Of a DNA stretch of 64,000 nucleotides, positions 26,543 through 35,702 are shown piece by piece. This stretch comes from Seleniivibrio woodruffii (GTDB taxonomy: Bacteria > Chrysiogenota > Deferribacteres > Deferribacterales > Geovibrionaceae), in assembly GCF_029267515.1 (NCBI RefSeq), contig NZ_JAJUIS010000002.1, positions 216,454-280,453 on the forward strand, in the 5' to 3' direction. Position numbers and translations under genes: made by a program. How positions within the stretch are numbered: the first letter of the stretch is position 1; each line of letters starts with the position of its first letter. The notes beneath the pieces are model-generated. The model worked only from the letters and a program-made list of their open reading frames with translations. It did no database searches and was not told the DNA's origin.

Positions 26543-27089
26543 TTTCGGATCTTATAAAGTTCCTGTAGTACACCCATGCAGACTGGATTGAAAGTATGAC
26601 CGAAAGATACACAAGCGCCTTTCCAATCATGAGGATATCCAGCCCAAGCAGGGGATTTTTGAATATTATACAGCCCACGCCGACCATCTGGAAAGCTGTC
26701 TTTATCTTTCCGCCCATCCCCGCGGCGATAACCTGCCCCTTACTGGCAGCAAAGCTGCGCAGCGCGTTTATGGCGAGGTCGCGGGTAATAAGGATGATAA
26801 CAACAACAGCTTCAAGTCTGTGAAGTTCAACAAACACGACAAGAGTGGCAGTTACGAGCACTTTGTCAGCTATTGGATCAAGTATTTTTCCTAAATCAGT
26901 AATAAGATTATATTTTCTTGCAATATAACCATCTACGTAATCGGTTGCTGCGGCTATTGTGTAAAGAACGGTTGCAATAACATCGCTCCAGAAAGTATCC
27001 AGATACATCAGCCATATGAATACGGGCACCATGGCGATTCTGAATATTGTAAGCCAGTTTGCAATGTTCATCTGAGCGGATAACGACAT
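26535..27089 (-). CDS. pgsA: CDP-diacylglycerol-glycerol-3-phosphate 3-phosphatidyltransferase
   Basis: PgsA makes phosphatidylglycerophosphate from CDP-diacylglycerol. The 184-residue membrane protein has the CDP-alcohol phosphotransferase motif D-G-x2-A-R-x8-G-x3-D-x3-D in DGYIARKYNLITDLGKILD. The ATG at 27089 is supported by GAGGG upstream; a second ATG at 27071 lacks a good site. It starts after the 66-bp gap following ptsI, the longest gap in the 37-kb array, which may hold a promoter. The stem CCCT/AGGG in the gap could mask the Shine-Dalgarno sequence, but this is weak. Confidence 0.93.
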   Translation of the reverse strand: MSLSAQMNIANWLTIFRIAMVPVFIWLMYLDTFWSDVIATVLYTIAAATDYVDGYIARKYNLITDLGKILDPIADKVLVTATLVVFVELHRLEAVVVIILITRDLAINALRSFAASKGQVIAAGMGGKIKTAFQMVGVGCIIFKNPLLGLDILMIGKALVYLSVILSIQSAWVYYRNFIRSENA

Positions 27090-27155
27090 ATTTCAATTCC
27101 CTCTGTCAGGGGGTGATTATACAGCCATGTAAAGTATTTATCCAGTAAATTCTTT

Positions 27156-28898
27156 TTAATGGAAATATACGTCCGTTGACTTATTCCTTATAAACTCCAT
27201 CAGCCTGTTTTCTGCATCCTGAGCGTATGCGCAGGAGGTCAGGTCTTTAACCAGTTCTTCGCAGTCGGAAACCTTCAGCGAGCGGATTATCATCCTTGCC
27301 CGCAATATCGACGACGGGCTCATGCTGAGCTGTCTGTACCCCATTCCTATCAGCAAAGGTATATATTTCGGTTCGCCCGCCATTTCGCCGCAGACGGTGC
27401 ACTCTATTCCTGTGCTCTGCGCACTTGCAACTATCTTTTTAAGCAGTGTGCGAACCGCAGGGTGACATGGTTCGTAAAGGTATGCCACAAATTCGTTGTT
27501 GCGGTCTATGCCCAGCGCATATTGAATCAGGTCGTTTGTACCGACGCTGAAAAAATCCACCTCAAGCGCCGCCATCTCGCTTATCACAGCAAGCGACGGA
27601 AGTTCCATCATAACGCCGACTTTTATGTTCTCGTTAAAAGCTATCTTTTCTGCTCTGAGCTGCCTTTTCGCCTCATTAAGAGCAATTTTGCAGTCTCTCA
27701 GCTCCTCAAGTCCCGATATCATAGGGAACATGAGCTTAACGTTAGCAGTTGCTGAAACGCGGAGAACAGCGCGGAGCTGTTTCATGAAAAACTCTTCGTA
27801 TTTAAGTGAATATCTGATTGCCCGCAATCCCATTGCCGGATTGTGTTCTTTCGGATGAGGCATATATTTTGAAAGTTTGTCGGAACCAAGGTCGAATGTT
27901 CTGATTGTCAGCGGTCGCCCGTAGTTAAGCTCCGCCGCCTCTTTAAGTATATTGAACTGAGTGTCCTCATCAACGTCGCCGTGCTGCATATAGATATATT
28001 CAGTTCTGTAAAGTCCCACACCGTCGGACTTATATTCGTTCGCCTTTTCAAGCTCGTCGTTCATCTCAACGTTGCTGAACAGTTTTATGACCACTCCATC
28101 CCTCGTAACCGAGGATTCACCGCGCATCTGTCCCAGTTCGCAGACATAATCAGTATATCTGCTCCCCTTGAGCTTATAAGATTCCAGAGTTTCGTCGTCG
28201 GGGTTGATTATGACCTGCCCCTCGAAACCGTCGATAATGACAAAATCACCCGTCTGCGCCACTTTCGCAATATCAACAAGTCCAACAACTGCGGGTATGC
28301 CAAGCGAGCGGGCGAGGATTGACGTATGGGAGGTTTTGCTTCCGAGGTCTGTGGCAAAGCCTCTGATATTGTTCTTTTTCATGTGAGAAGTATCAGCGGG
28401 GGTCAGATCGTGGGCGATGATTATTTCGGCATCCTCAACCTTCAGGATAGAGTCCGGTCCGCCTCCTGTCATAAAGCGCAGAACCTTCTGCACAACGTTT
28501 ACAACATCGGTCTTCCGCTCGCGCAGATACTCGTTCTCCGACATTCCAAAACGCTCCACAAGTCCGTTACAGGCGGTTTCAAGAGCATATTCTGCGTTTA
28601 TCAGCTTATTTGCAATGAGCTTTTCGGCCTCTCCAGTGAGCATGGTATCTTTAAGAAGCATAAGGTAAATATCAAAAATGAAAGAATTTTCTTCGGAAAG
28701 AGAATCTTTGCTGATGTTCTTTGACTGCTGTATGAACCATGCGGTCTTTTCAACAGCCCTGCGCAGCCGAGCCGTTTCCGCTTCTATCTCATTTTGGGCA
28801 ATAGTATATTTTCTGACAGCAACTTTCGTTCTGTCCAGTATATAGCAGATTCCATAAGATATGCCGTCGCTTGAGGCAATACCTTTAATAACTTTCAA
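27156..28898 (-). CDS. ptsI: PTS enzyme I (phosphoenolpyruvate-protein phosphotransferase)
   Basis: Enzyme I transfers phosphate from PEP to HPr, the first step of every PTS. The 580-residue protein has the active-site His in GSKTSHTSILARSLG, DGVGLYRTEYIYM, the NPAMGLRAIRYSL loop, and the metal-binding GVMMELPSL and FFSVGTNDLIQYALGIDR segments. The EICTVCGEMAG-type Cys motif (ECTVCGEMAG) is present. It overlaps the HPr stop by 4 bp and ends the PTS cluster. Confidence 0.95.
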   Translation of the reverse strand: MKVIKGIASSDGISYGICYILDRTKVAVRKYTIAQNEIEAETARLRRAVEKTAWFIQQSKNISKDSLSEENSFIFDIYLMLLKDTMLTGEAEKLIANKLINAEYALETACNGLVERFGMSENEYLRERKTDVVNVVQKVLRFMTGGGPDSILKVEDAEIIIAHDLTPADTSHMKKNNIRGFATDLGSKTSHTSILARSLGIPAVVGLVDIAKVAQTGDFVIIDGFEGQVIINPDDETLESYKLKGSRYTDYVCELGQMRGESSVTRDGVVIKLFSNVEMNDELEKANEYKSDGVGLYRTEYIYMQHGDVDEDTQFNILKEAAELNYGRPLTIRTFDLGSDKLSKYMPHPKEHNPAMGLRAIRYSLKYEEFFMKQLRAVLRVSATANVKLMFPMISGLEELRDCKIALNEAKRQLRAEKIAFNENIKVGVMMELPSLAVISEMAALEVDFFSVGTNDLIQYALGIDRNNEFVAYLYEPCHPAVRTLLKKIVASAQSTGIECTVCGEMAGEPKYIPLLIGMGYRQLSMSPSSILRARMIIRSLKVSDCEELVKDLTSCAYAQDAENRLMEFIRNKSTDVYFH

Positions 28899-29167
28899 CG
28901 TCCCTCTCCGAACTTATTGCATATCAGTTCTTCAAGTGCGCAAAAGGCATCCGCTTCGTCGTCGCCTGTGCAGGAAACGGTTATCAGAGAACCTTTGAAA
29001 GCCGCAAGCATCATGAGTCCCATAATGCTTTTGCCGTTGACCTCCATTCCGTCTCTTGCAACCTTTATCTCCGAAGAGAATTTTTCAGCGGTCTTAACGA
29101 ATGCGCCCGCAGCCCTTGCGTGCATACCAAGTTCGTTAACAATCTCCAATTCCTTTTTAATACTCAC
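28895..29167 (-). CDS. ptsH: PTS phosphocarrier protein HPr
   Basis: The 90-residue protein is standard HPr. The PEP-phosphorylated histidine is in LGMHARAA (about H16), and the regulatory serine site in NGKSIMGLMML (about S47) matches the HPr kinase target. The presence of hprK upstream in the same array makes Ser phosphorylation likely. It is flanked by the IID gene (1-bp gap) and ptsI (4-bp overlap). Confidence 0.95.
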   Translation of the reverse strand: MSIKKELEIVNELGMHARAAGAFVKTAEKFSSEIKVARDGMEVNGKSIMGLMMLAAFKGSLITVSCTGDDEADAFCALEELICNKFGEGR

Positions 29168-29168
29168 C

Positions 29169-29867
29169 CTATACTCCTGTTATATAAAGGAAAAATCCCG
29201 TAGTAATTATTATCATGGTAAGTCCGAGAACAATGTCCAGCTTCTTAGCCAGAGCCATGCCCAGCATTATGTACACAGTAAGAGTGCCGAGCAGAACCGA
29301 ATTAAAGTCCGCAGATGATTTCGCCATGTATGACAGTAAAATACCCAGCATCAGCGAAGAACCTATATCAAAATAGGTCGCCCATTTATTAAAACGGATC
29401 CTGTTAAAAAAAGTTATTACGTCCCTGCCCAGACTATAGCCTATTCTGAATCCTGTGAAGCGGAAGGAAAGATGGAACAGGTTATACAGCACCAGATAGG
29501 ATATTATCCCTGCAAAAGGGTTATAAAAACCCGCTATTGCAGCCGTTGCGAAACACAGCGGACGCAGAGAATGCCAGAAAAAACTGTCTCCCAATGCGCC
29601 GAAAGCGGAGGAATATATCTTTTTATGAAAATCCTCCTCGCCGTTCTGCTCAAACTCGCGTACCCACATACCCACTATGAAATTCACCAGATAAGGGTGG
29701 GTATGGAAGTACGAAGTCTGTTCGTACACTTTCTTAACCTCAAGCTCCATGCCTTTGAGCCGTGCCGCTTTTCGTATAAGATACGCAAATCCTGTTCCCT
29801 GCATATTCTCATGGTTCAGATTTGCCTGATAAAAAAAGCTGAAAAAACCGATTATCAGACTTTTCAT
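29169..29867 (-). CDS. PTS mannose-family IID component
   Basis: The 232-residue membrane protein has the IID motifs NLNHENMQGTGFAYL and FHTHPYLVNFIVGMW. It carries several transmembrane helices at the C terminus and is shorter than typical IID proteins (about 270). The start at 29867 gives an ATGA overlap with the IIC stop; an ATG 12 bases upstream is possible. Substrate is not evident, and the small size may mean a regulatory PTS rather than a sugar transporter. Confidence 0.85.
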   Translation of the reverse strand: MKSLIIGFFSFFYQANLNHENMQGTGFAYLIRKAARLKGMELEVKKVYEQTSYFHTHPYLVNFIVGMWVREFEQNGEEDFHKKIYSSAFGALGDSFFWHSLRPLCFATAAIAGFYNPFAGIISYLVLYNLFHLSFRFTGFRIGYSLGRDVITFFNRIRFNKWATYFDIGSSLMLGILLSYMAKSSADFNSVLLGTLTVYIMLGMALAKKLDIVLGLTMIIITTGFFLYITGV

Positions 29868-30514
29868 AATACAACCCATCCGATAACCAGTCCGAGAGCA
29901 AAAAACGCATATTTAAGATATGTTTTCGCAGACAGAAACCGCAGCACATAACCGGAGAGAAACGCAAACAGCATCAGAGCATAAACGAAGAAATTCATAT
30001 CCGTGTTTCTGCTGCCGTGGAGAAATATATAGATATGATAGATAATGAAAGTTCCGAGCGTATAAAATATAACCCCGCGCATGTAGGAAAAACAGAAACC
30101 AGTCACCAGCAGCCGCAACGGATAAATCCGCCCGCTCCTCTGCTGCCGGACATAAAGCGCTTTGTTAAACGCCCTTGTTATATAAAGGGAAAGTGTCACA
30201 GGATACATCATAAGCAGGATGAGCAGAAAAAGAAGAACATAGTTCGGTTCATGCGCCTGAGGCATAAACGAAAGGAGGGAACATCCGGCAAATGCGCCGA
30301 AGCTGTCCTCTTTCGGCACACGTGTACCAAAAGGCACGTCGACGAGACCCACAGCCTCGAAAATTATGCCAACATAGAAACACTCCATGCTGTTCCCCAG
30401 CAGAAGCCCCATTATCATGGAAATGACTATGGGACGCGAAAGCATCACATTGAACGCGGCGAACCTGTCAACGGAGATGATTCCTGCATAAAGAACGGCA
30501 AAGACTATGTTCAC
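29864..30514 (-). CDS. PTS mannose-family IIC component
   Basis: The 216-residue protein is almost entirely hydrophobic with about six transmembrane helices and the IIC-type VDVPFGTRVPKEDSFGAFAG loop. IIC proteins of the mannose/sorbose family usually have about 250-265 residues, so this one is short. It lies between IIB and IID with 4-bp overlaps on both sides. Together they could form a membrane channel, whose substrate cannot be read from the sequence. Confidence 0.78.
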   Translation of the reverse strand: MNIVFAVLYAGIISVDRFAAFNVMLSRPIVISMIMGLLLGNSMECFYVGIIFEAVGLVDVPFGTRVPKEDSFGAFAGCSLLSFMPQAHEPNYVLLFLLILLMMYPVTLSLYITRAFNKALYVRQQRSGRIYPLRLLVTGFCFSYMRGVIFYTLGTFIIYHIYIFLHGSRNTDMNFFVYALMLFAFLSGYVLRFLSAKTYLKYAFFALGLVIGWVVL

Positions 30515-31002
30515 AGATTGCCCTCCAGTATGTAGTTAAAATTCTTTATCTCCACACTGGGTTCCCATGAAACCTTATGAATAAACACCTCGAAATCCTG
30601 CCGTATCTCGCATATTTTCCTTATCTCATCAGGGTTAAGAAAAACAGTGTTGGAAACCTCTATTTTGTGTTCGCGGGATGCCACGCACCCGATATTCACA
30701 TAAACATCGTCATTTATCATTGATTTGATGGCGTAAAGGTCGTCAACACTTTCTAGCAGGACGAGGACATAGTCCTTCTTATACCGATCAGAACGGAACG
30801 AGCTGATGAAATCGGCAACAGTAAGAATCGAAAGTTCAGTGCCTGGCGGCAACGTGCTTGCATATATCATTTTTTGCAAAGGGTTGTCTGCGACCTTATC
30901 ATTGGCAATGACAACGTGGTTGATCTTAAAATGTTTAAGCCATCCCTCAATCACCTGCCCGTGTATAAGCCGGTCGTCAACCCGGAAAATTATCTTTTTC
31001 AT
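30511..31002 (-). CDS. PTS mannose-family IIB component
   Basis: The 163-residue protein begins MKKIIFRVDDRLIHGQVIEG, the IIB signature with the phosphorylated His at about residue 14. The rest (VVIANDKVADNPLQKMIYA) is standard IIB fold. It overlaps IIA and IIC by 4 bp each, so translation is probably coupled across the IIA-IIB-IIC-IID series. Confidence 0.92.
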   Translation of the reverse strand: MKKIIFRVDDRLIHGQVIEGWLKHFKINHVVIANDKVADNPLQKMIYASTLPPGTELSILTVADFISSFRSDRYKKDYVLVLLESVDDLYAIKSMINDDVYVNIGCVASREHKIEVSNTVFLNPDEIRKICEIRQDFEVFIHKVSWEPSVEIKNFNYILEGNL

Positions 31003-31403
31003 GCCTTCCCTTTAAGAAGCTGTCCGGCAACGATAATACTGTTTTTGCCGGATTCCGCACAGTCCTCACAGATAGCCGTGAGGGATTTGTTCTCCTTTCT
31101 GGCGCTAATCGCTTTGATAAGCATTGGCAGATTCACTCCTGAAACAACCTCAACGTTCTTATCGCCGAGATAAGCCATTGATATGTTTGAAGGACTGCCT
31201 CCGAACATATCTGTAAAAACTATGGCTCCGGTTGAATCGTATCTTTCTATAGCTTTTTCAATTTCGTCCGCAATACCTGCGAGTGAAGACCCGTCCAGCA
31301 TTGATATAGTCTCGATACATTCCTGTTTCCCGACTATCATTTCCGCCGTTTTAACAAGTTCCTCGCAAAAAAGTCCGTGAGTAACCAAGATTATTCCGAT
31401 CAT
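30999..31403 (-). CDS. PTS mannose-family IIA component
   Basis: The 134-residue protein has the IIA-Man pattern IIGIILVTHG-like start (H9 is the phosphorylated His in ILVTHG), the DMFGGSPSN loop near residue 70 and the GVNLPMLIKA strand. It would pass phosphate from HPr to IIB. It starts 4 bp after rapZ, and stands between the regulators rapZ/hprK/ptsN and the membrane components. Confidence 0.9.
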   Translation of the reverse strand: MIGIILVTHGLFCEELVKTAEMIVGKQECIETISMLDGSSLAGIADEIEKAIERYDSTGAIVFTDMFGGSPSNISMAYLGDKNVEVVSGVNLPMLIKAISARKENKSLTAICEDCAESGKNSIIVAGQLLKGKA

Positions 31404-31407
31404 CTGA

Positions 31408-32262
31408 TCACCTGTTTACATCCCTATGTCTGATATTTACCTTGATTTTTGCTTTCTTATCAAGGTATCCGGCAATAAATTCCGCTATGGCGACAGACCT
31501 GTGCCGCCCGCCTGTGCAGCCTATGGATACGGTGAGGAATTTTTTCCCCTCCCGTATGTAGTTCGGGATAAGAAATCCCAGAAGCCCCTTGAGTTTGAAC
31601 AGAAACTGCTTCGCATTGTGGTCGGCGAGAACGTAGTCGCTGACAATCTGTTCAAGTCCGGTTTTTTCTCTAAGCTCGTCAACAAAATACGGGTTTTTCA
31701 TAAAGCGCACGTCAAAAACGAGATCTGAATCCTGTGGCAAACCGTATTTAAACCCGAAAGACTGAACAGTGACAATAAGCCCCGACTGCATTTCAGTTGA
31801 AAAAAAGTCTTCAACACGTCTTTTAAGCTCATGCACGTTCAGCGTTGAGGTGTCTATGACAAGGTCTGCGTAATCCCTTATCGGGCAAAGTTTTTCTCTT
31901 TCAGAGCTGATAGCTTCCGTAAGGTTGTCGCCCATGGGGTGTTTTCTTCTCGTCTCTTTAAAGCGCCTTATCAGAACGTCGTCGGACGCGTGGAGATAAA
32001 CAACTTTTGCAGCGTATTTTTCCTGCAGAATCTTTATCTTCTCCACAGCAGCGGAGATGTCCTTGCTTCTGCTGTCGATAACCAGGGCAACTTTATTCAG
32101 CTCATTCTCATACATGACCATGAGTTCAACAAATTTGTCCAGCAGCCGGAGCGGAAGGTTGTCTATAGTATAAAACCCCAGATCCTCAAGGGTTGCCGCG
32201 GCAACGGATTTTCCACCGCCGGAAAGCCCTGTGAGAACCACAAGGGATTTTTCATTCTCCAT
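31408..32262 (-). CDS. rapZ: RapZ family RNase adapter / P-loop nucleotide-binding protein
   Basis: RapZ in enterobacteria controls GlmS synthesis by directing RNase E to a small RNA, and in other phyla (YvcJ) it is a GTP/ATP-binding protein of broader role. The 284-residue protein has Walker A GLSGGGKS (12-19), VIDSRSKD, the RFKETRRKHP segment and the C-terminal VSIGCTGGRHRSV motif. It overlaps hprK by 1 bp. Its neighbours suggest PTS-linked regulation of cell-wall amino sugar supply, with glmM elsewhere in the same array. Confidence 0.93.
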   Translation of the reverse strand: MENEKSLVVLTGLSGGGKSVAAATLEDLGFYTIDNLPLRLLDKFVELMVMYENELNKVALVIDSRSKDISAAVEKIKILQEKYAAKVVYLHASDDVLIRRFKETRRKHPMGDNLTEAISSEREKLCPIRDYADLVIDTSTLNVHELKRRVEDFFSTEMQSGLIVTVQSFGFKYGLPQDSDLVFDVRFMKNPYFVDELREKTGLEQIVSDYVLADHNAKQFLFKLKGLLGFLIPNYIREGKKFLTVSIGCTGGRHRSVAIAEFIAGYLDKKAKIKVNIRHRDVNR

Positions 32263-33254
32263 TATTCAACTCCCCTTCTTCCCATTCTCTTTTCAAGTTC
32301 GTCAGTGAGTATCTTCTGAGATTCGCCTTCGTTTATAGTGCTCATGAGTCTTTCGGAAAACTCCTGTGCTGAGTTGTAGCCCATTATTTTCAGGAGATGG
32401 TTTCTGGCGGCTATCTCCACGATAACAGCCATGTTTCGTCCCGCACTGATGGGCAGGATTATTTTGGGCACCCGCTGGCGCAGTATCTCTTCATATACGT
32501 TGTCAAGCCCCAGCCTGTCGTATGAAACGTTGGGGTTCCAGTCGGTAAATTCTATTACAAGTTCCAGCTTCTTGCGTAGCCTTATGGCGGCAACACCGAA
32601 CATATCTTTTATGTTTATGATGCCAAGCCCCCGAACCTCCATATGATATCGGAGCATATCGGAGCTTGAACCTTCCAGATAGTCCTGAATACGCTTGAAG
32701 CGTACAGCGTCGTCGGCAACCAGCCTGTGCCCGCGTTTAATAAGCTCAACAGCGCACTCGCTTTTTCCTATTCCGCTTCTGCCTGTGATAAGCGTTCCTA
32801 TGCCGAAAACGTCAAGAAAAACGCCATGACAGACACTTTCAGGCGCCAGTCTGTCCTCAAGAAAAACTGAGAGATCGATTATAGTTTCTGAACTGACCCT
32901 GTCTGTCTTGAAAAGAGGGATTGAAAACGCCATGACGGTTTCGGTAACTTCGTCAGGCAGTTTGAGATCTTTCGTAACGATGAAGCAGCAGACGTCTTTT
33001 TTGCAGATACCCGCCACGGACTGCCTTCTCATCTCCGGTTCCAGAGTCCAGAGGTAGGACACTTCCGTGTTTCCGAGAATCTGAACACGCCCGCTGTGGA
33101 TATGATCGCAGTAGCCCGCCAGGGCAAGCCCCGGCTTCTGTATGCGGAAATGAGTTATCTGCTTTTCATCAAGTATGTTCTCGCCGAATATAAGCTGAAG
33201 CCCCAGATGCGCCGCATCCGGAGACATAAGCTCGGCAACGGGTACACTTTTCAT
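32262..33254 (-). CDS. hprK: HPr kinase/phosphorylase
   Basis: HprK phosphorylates and dephosphorylates HPr on serine to signal carbon status. The 330-residue protein has the C-terminal Walker A GRSGIGKS (158-165), the conserved CHGVFLDVFG His (about H143), HRLVADDAVRFKR and the LEVRGLGIINIKDMFGVAAI-type signature (MEVRGLGIINIKDMFG). The N-terminal domain of about 130 residues is present. It overlaps the ptsN stop by 4 bp and the rapZ start by 1 bp. Confidence 0.95.
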   Translation of the reverse strand: MKSVPVAELMSPDAAHLGLQLIFGENILDEKQITHFRIQKPGLALAGYCDHIHSGRVQILGNTEVSYLWTLEPEMRRQSVAGICKKDVCCFIVTKDLKLPDEVTETVMAFSIPLFKTDRVSSETIIDLSVFLEDRLAPESVCHGVFLDVFGIGTLITGRSGIGKSECAVELIKRGHRLVADDAVRFKRIQDYLEGSSSDMLRYHMEVRGLGIINIKDMFGVAAIRLRKKLELVIEFTDWNPNVSYDRLGLDNVYEEILRQRVPKIILPISAGRNMAVIVEIAARNHLLKIMGYNSAQEFSERLMSTINEGESQKILTDELEKRMGRRGVE

Positions 33255-33718
33255 CCCAGCCTAGACTCCTCCTCTACAAGTATAGCATATATCCGCTCAG
33301 GGGTATTGCTTTCTGCGGTGACGCGGTCTTTAAAATCAGTCATTTTCACAAGTTTACTTATTCTGGCGAGGGTTTTAAGGTGCATATTCATCTGTTTTTC
33401 AGGAGAAATAAGCATGAAAAACAGCTTAACTGGTTTTCCGTCGGCGGAATCAAAGTCTATTCCGTCTTTCTTAACACCTATAAGAACGGAAATATCTTCT
33501 ATATCAGTAATCTTTGCGTGCGGTATCGCAACCTGTTCGCCAACGCCAGTGCTGCCGAGAGCCTCCCTCTCCATTATGGCGGAGAGGGCAGCCTCAGCAT
33601 CTATTCCGGTTTCATTTTTTGCCAGCGAGTTCATCATCTCCCGCAGAATGTCCGATTTGGACTCACCTTTCAGGTCGGGGACGATAGATTTTTCACTGAC
33701 AAGATCAGCAAGTTCCAT
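33251..33718 (-). CDS. ptsN: PTS IIA-like nitrogen-regulatory protein (EIIA-Ntr)
   Basis: The 155-residue protein is the PtsN/EIIA-Fru-like domain. The phosphorylated His is in VAIPHAKI (about H67) within GVGEQVAIPHAK. It receives phosphate via EI and an NPr/HPr carrier and regulates potassium and nitrogen functions in other bacteria. Its place between hpf and hprK, close to rpoN, repeats the classical rpoN-hpf-ptsN gene order. Confidence 0.93.
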   Translation of the reverse strand: MELADLVSEKSIVPDLKGESKSDILREMMNSLAKNETGIDAEAALSAIMEREALGSTGVGEQVAIPHAKITDIEDISVLIGVKKDGIDFDSADGKPVKLFFMLISPEKQMNMHLKTLARISKLVKMTDFKDRVTAESNTPERIYAILVEEESRLG

Positions 33719-33726
33719 CTGAGCCG

Positions 33727-34266
33727 TTACGCCTCGATAAGACCGATGTTTCCATCGTCACGCTGGTATACAACTGCGATCTGACCGTCTTCGGCGTTTC
33801 TGAACACAAAAAACTGTTTGTTCAGAAGATCCATCTGCATAACAGCTTCCTCAATGTCCATAGGCTTAACAGGAATATCTTTTGTAATAACGATCCTGTT
33901 GTCCTCTTCCATGCTTTCAACGCTCGCGGTGTCGAAAACGTTCAGTTTAAGGGGAGCTTCGAATTCTTTGTCCTGAAGTTTTTTAGATTTCAGCTTCTCT
34001 TTATATTTAACAAGCTGTTTCTCAATCTTATCAGTTGCGAGGTCGATTGAAGCATACAGGTCTTCGGATTTCTCCAGACCTTTCATGAAAACGCCTTTTG
34101 TAGCGATCAGCACCTCTACAGTGTGCAGGTTTTTGTGGACGTCAAGAAGCACTGTTGCTTCTGTGGAGCCGTCGAAATACTTTTCAAGTTTGCCCACTTT
34201 CTTCTCTGCATAGCTCCTGATGGGGTCTGTGATAGCAATATTTTTGGAAGTGATTTGGATTTGCAT
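33727..34266 (-). CDS. hpf: Ribosome hibernation promoting factor (long form)
   Basis: HPF dimerises 70S ribosomes into inactive 100S particles in slow-growing cells. The 179-residue protein has the N-terminal S30AE domain (ITDPIRSYAEKKVGKLEKYF) and a C-terminal extension (MQMDLLNKQFFVFRNAEDGQIAVVYQRDDGNIGLIE) that marks the long form able to dimerise alone. It follows rpoN by 2 bp and precedes ptsN by 8 bp. Confidence 0.94.
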   Translation of the reverse strand: MQIQITSKNIAITDPIRSYAEKKVGKLEKYFDGSTEATVLLDVHKNLHTVEVLIATKGVFMKGLEKSEDLYASIDLATDKIEKQLVKYKEKLKSKKLQDKEFEAPLKLNVFDTASVESMEEDNRIVITKDIPVKPMDIEEAVMQMDLLNKQFFVFRNAEDGQIAVVYQRDDGNIGLIEA

Positions 34267-34268
34267 AC

Positions 34269-35702
34269 TTACCTCCTGATGCGTTTACGTTGTGATTTTG
34301 TCGGTATGCTCAGTTCGTCCCTGTATTTGGCAACGGTTCTGCGGGCAATGTTGATGCCCTGCCCGTTTAATAACTCAACTATTCTCTGGTCGCTGAAAGG
34401 TTTATCGGGATTTTCGCTGTCCACGATATCCTTTATCATGTTCTTAACCTTCTGTGTTGACATATCGCCGGTATCCGTGTCCAGCCCTTTGACAAAGAAG
34501 GATTTCAGCTCTATCAGCCCCTGCGCCGTCATGGCGTATTTGCCGGACGTAACACGGCTCACAGTGGATTCGTGCAGTCCCGTCTCGTCAGCTACATCTT
34601 TAAGTTTAAGGGGTTTCAGGTAGTTTATACCCTTTTCAAGGAAGTCTGTCTGGACTTCGGTCAGAACCTTAACGACACGATATATCGCTTTCTGACGCTT
34701 GTTTAAACTTTTGATGAGCCAGAGAGCGTTTTTAACTTTTTCTTCGATATACTCCTTTGTGTCGCCGTCCAGAGCCTTGTTTTTAAGAAGGTTCAGGTAA
34801 TAGGTATTCATACGGAGTGCAGGGATACCCTCTTCATTAAGTATAATATCATACTCATCGTCTTTTTTTACAATATAAACATCAGGTTTTATTGCCTGAT
34901 TTCCCCTGCCGCCGAAATTAAGCCCTGGCTTCGGGTCTGTCTTGCGCATGAGGAACATCATATAGTCGAAAGTGTCGTCTTCTATGCTTAGAGAAGCCCT
35001 TATCTCGTCATATTTATATGCTATTAAATCTTTTTCGTGTTTTTTCAGCATTTCCGCTATGAAATCGACATAAACCTGTTCCACATCGAACTGTGAAAGC
35101 TGGATATGTATACATTCTTTCAGGTTTCTGGCTGCGATTCCAGGCGGGTCAAAAGACTGCACCAGTTCAAGAGCCTCCTCAACGTCCGATTCTTCAACGT
35201 CAACGTCCTGCGCAACTTCCCAGAATTCATCCAGAAAATATCCCTCATCGGAAAGGTTTCCTATGATGTTCTCCGCCGCAAGCGCAACCTCCCGCCGACA
35301 GCCGGAAGTTTTAAGCTGCTCCATAAGGTGTTCGTAAAGAGTCTTTTCCCCTGAAACAAATTTTTCGAGGTCATACCCCTCGTCGTCGGATGGAGTATAT
35401 GTTATGTCGTTGTTGTCTCTGTAAAATTCATCCCAATCTATTTTGTCCAGTTCATCGCCGTCCGTGTCCTCGCGGATGGGCTCTTCATCCTGTTTTTCCT
35501 CTGCGGACTGTGCGGATTCCTCCGTTTCCTTGTTCTCGGATTCCTCAAGAACCGGGTTATCCTCAAGATAACTGTTAAGTTCCTGCAGAAGTTCCGTGAT
35601 GGGCATCTGGAGGATAGAAAGGGATTGCTTCATCTGTGGGGTGATGTGAAGTTTTTGAGAGAGTTTACCGCTTATTTCAAGATTGAGCTTTCCGCCTTTC
35701 AC
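34269..35702 (-). CDS. rpoN: RNA polymerase sigma-54 factor
   Basis: RpoN directs transcription from -24/-12 promoters with AAA+ activators. The 477-residue protein has region I rich in Gln/Leu (QKLHITPQMKQSLSILQMPI), an acidic linker (about residues 50-110), a core-binding segment and the C-terminal RpoN box ARRTVAKYRDEL. It overlaps lptB by 4 bp. No -24/-12 site was recognised with confidence in the window. Several genes may be under its control elsewhere. Confidence 0.96.
   Translation of the reverse strand: MKGGKLNLEISGKLSQKLHITPQMKQSLSILQMPITELLQELNSYLEDNPVLEESENKETEESAQSAEEKQDEEPIREDTDGDELDKIDWDEFYRDNNDITYTPSDDEGYDLEKFVSGEKTLYEHLMEQLKTSGCRREVALAAENIIGNLSDEGYFLDEFWEVAQDVDVEESDVEEALELVQSFDPPGIAARNLKECIHIQLSQFDVEQVYVDFIAEMLKKHEKDLIAYKYDEIRASLSIEDDTFDYMMFLMRKTDPKPGLNFGGRGNQAIKPDVYIVKKDDEYDIILNEEGIPALRMNTYYLNLLKNKALDGDTKEYIEEKVKNALWLIKSLNKRQKAIYRVVKVLTEVQTDFLEKGINYLKPLKLKDVADETGLHESTVSRVTSGKYAMTAQGLIELKSFFVKGLDTDTGDMSTQKVKNMIKDIVDSENPDKPFSDQRIVELLNGQGINIARRTVAKYRDELSIPTKSQRKRIRR

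Noticed and set aside
27090..27155. Riboswitch or terminator in the ptsI-pgsA gap
   Set aside because: Only a 4-bp CCCT/AGGG stem is visible and there is no T-run; too weak to call.
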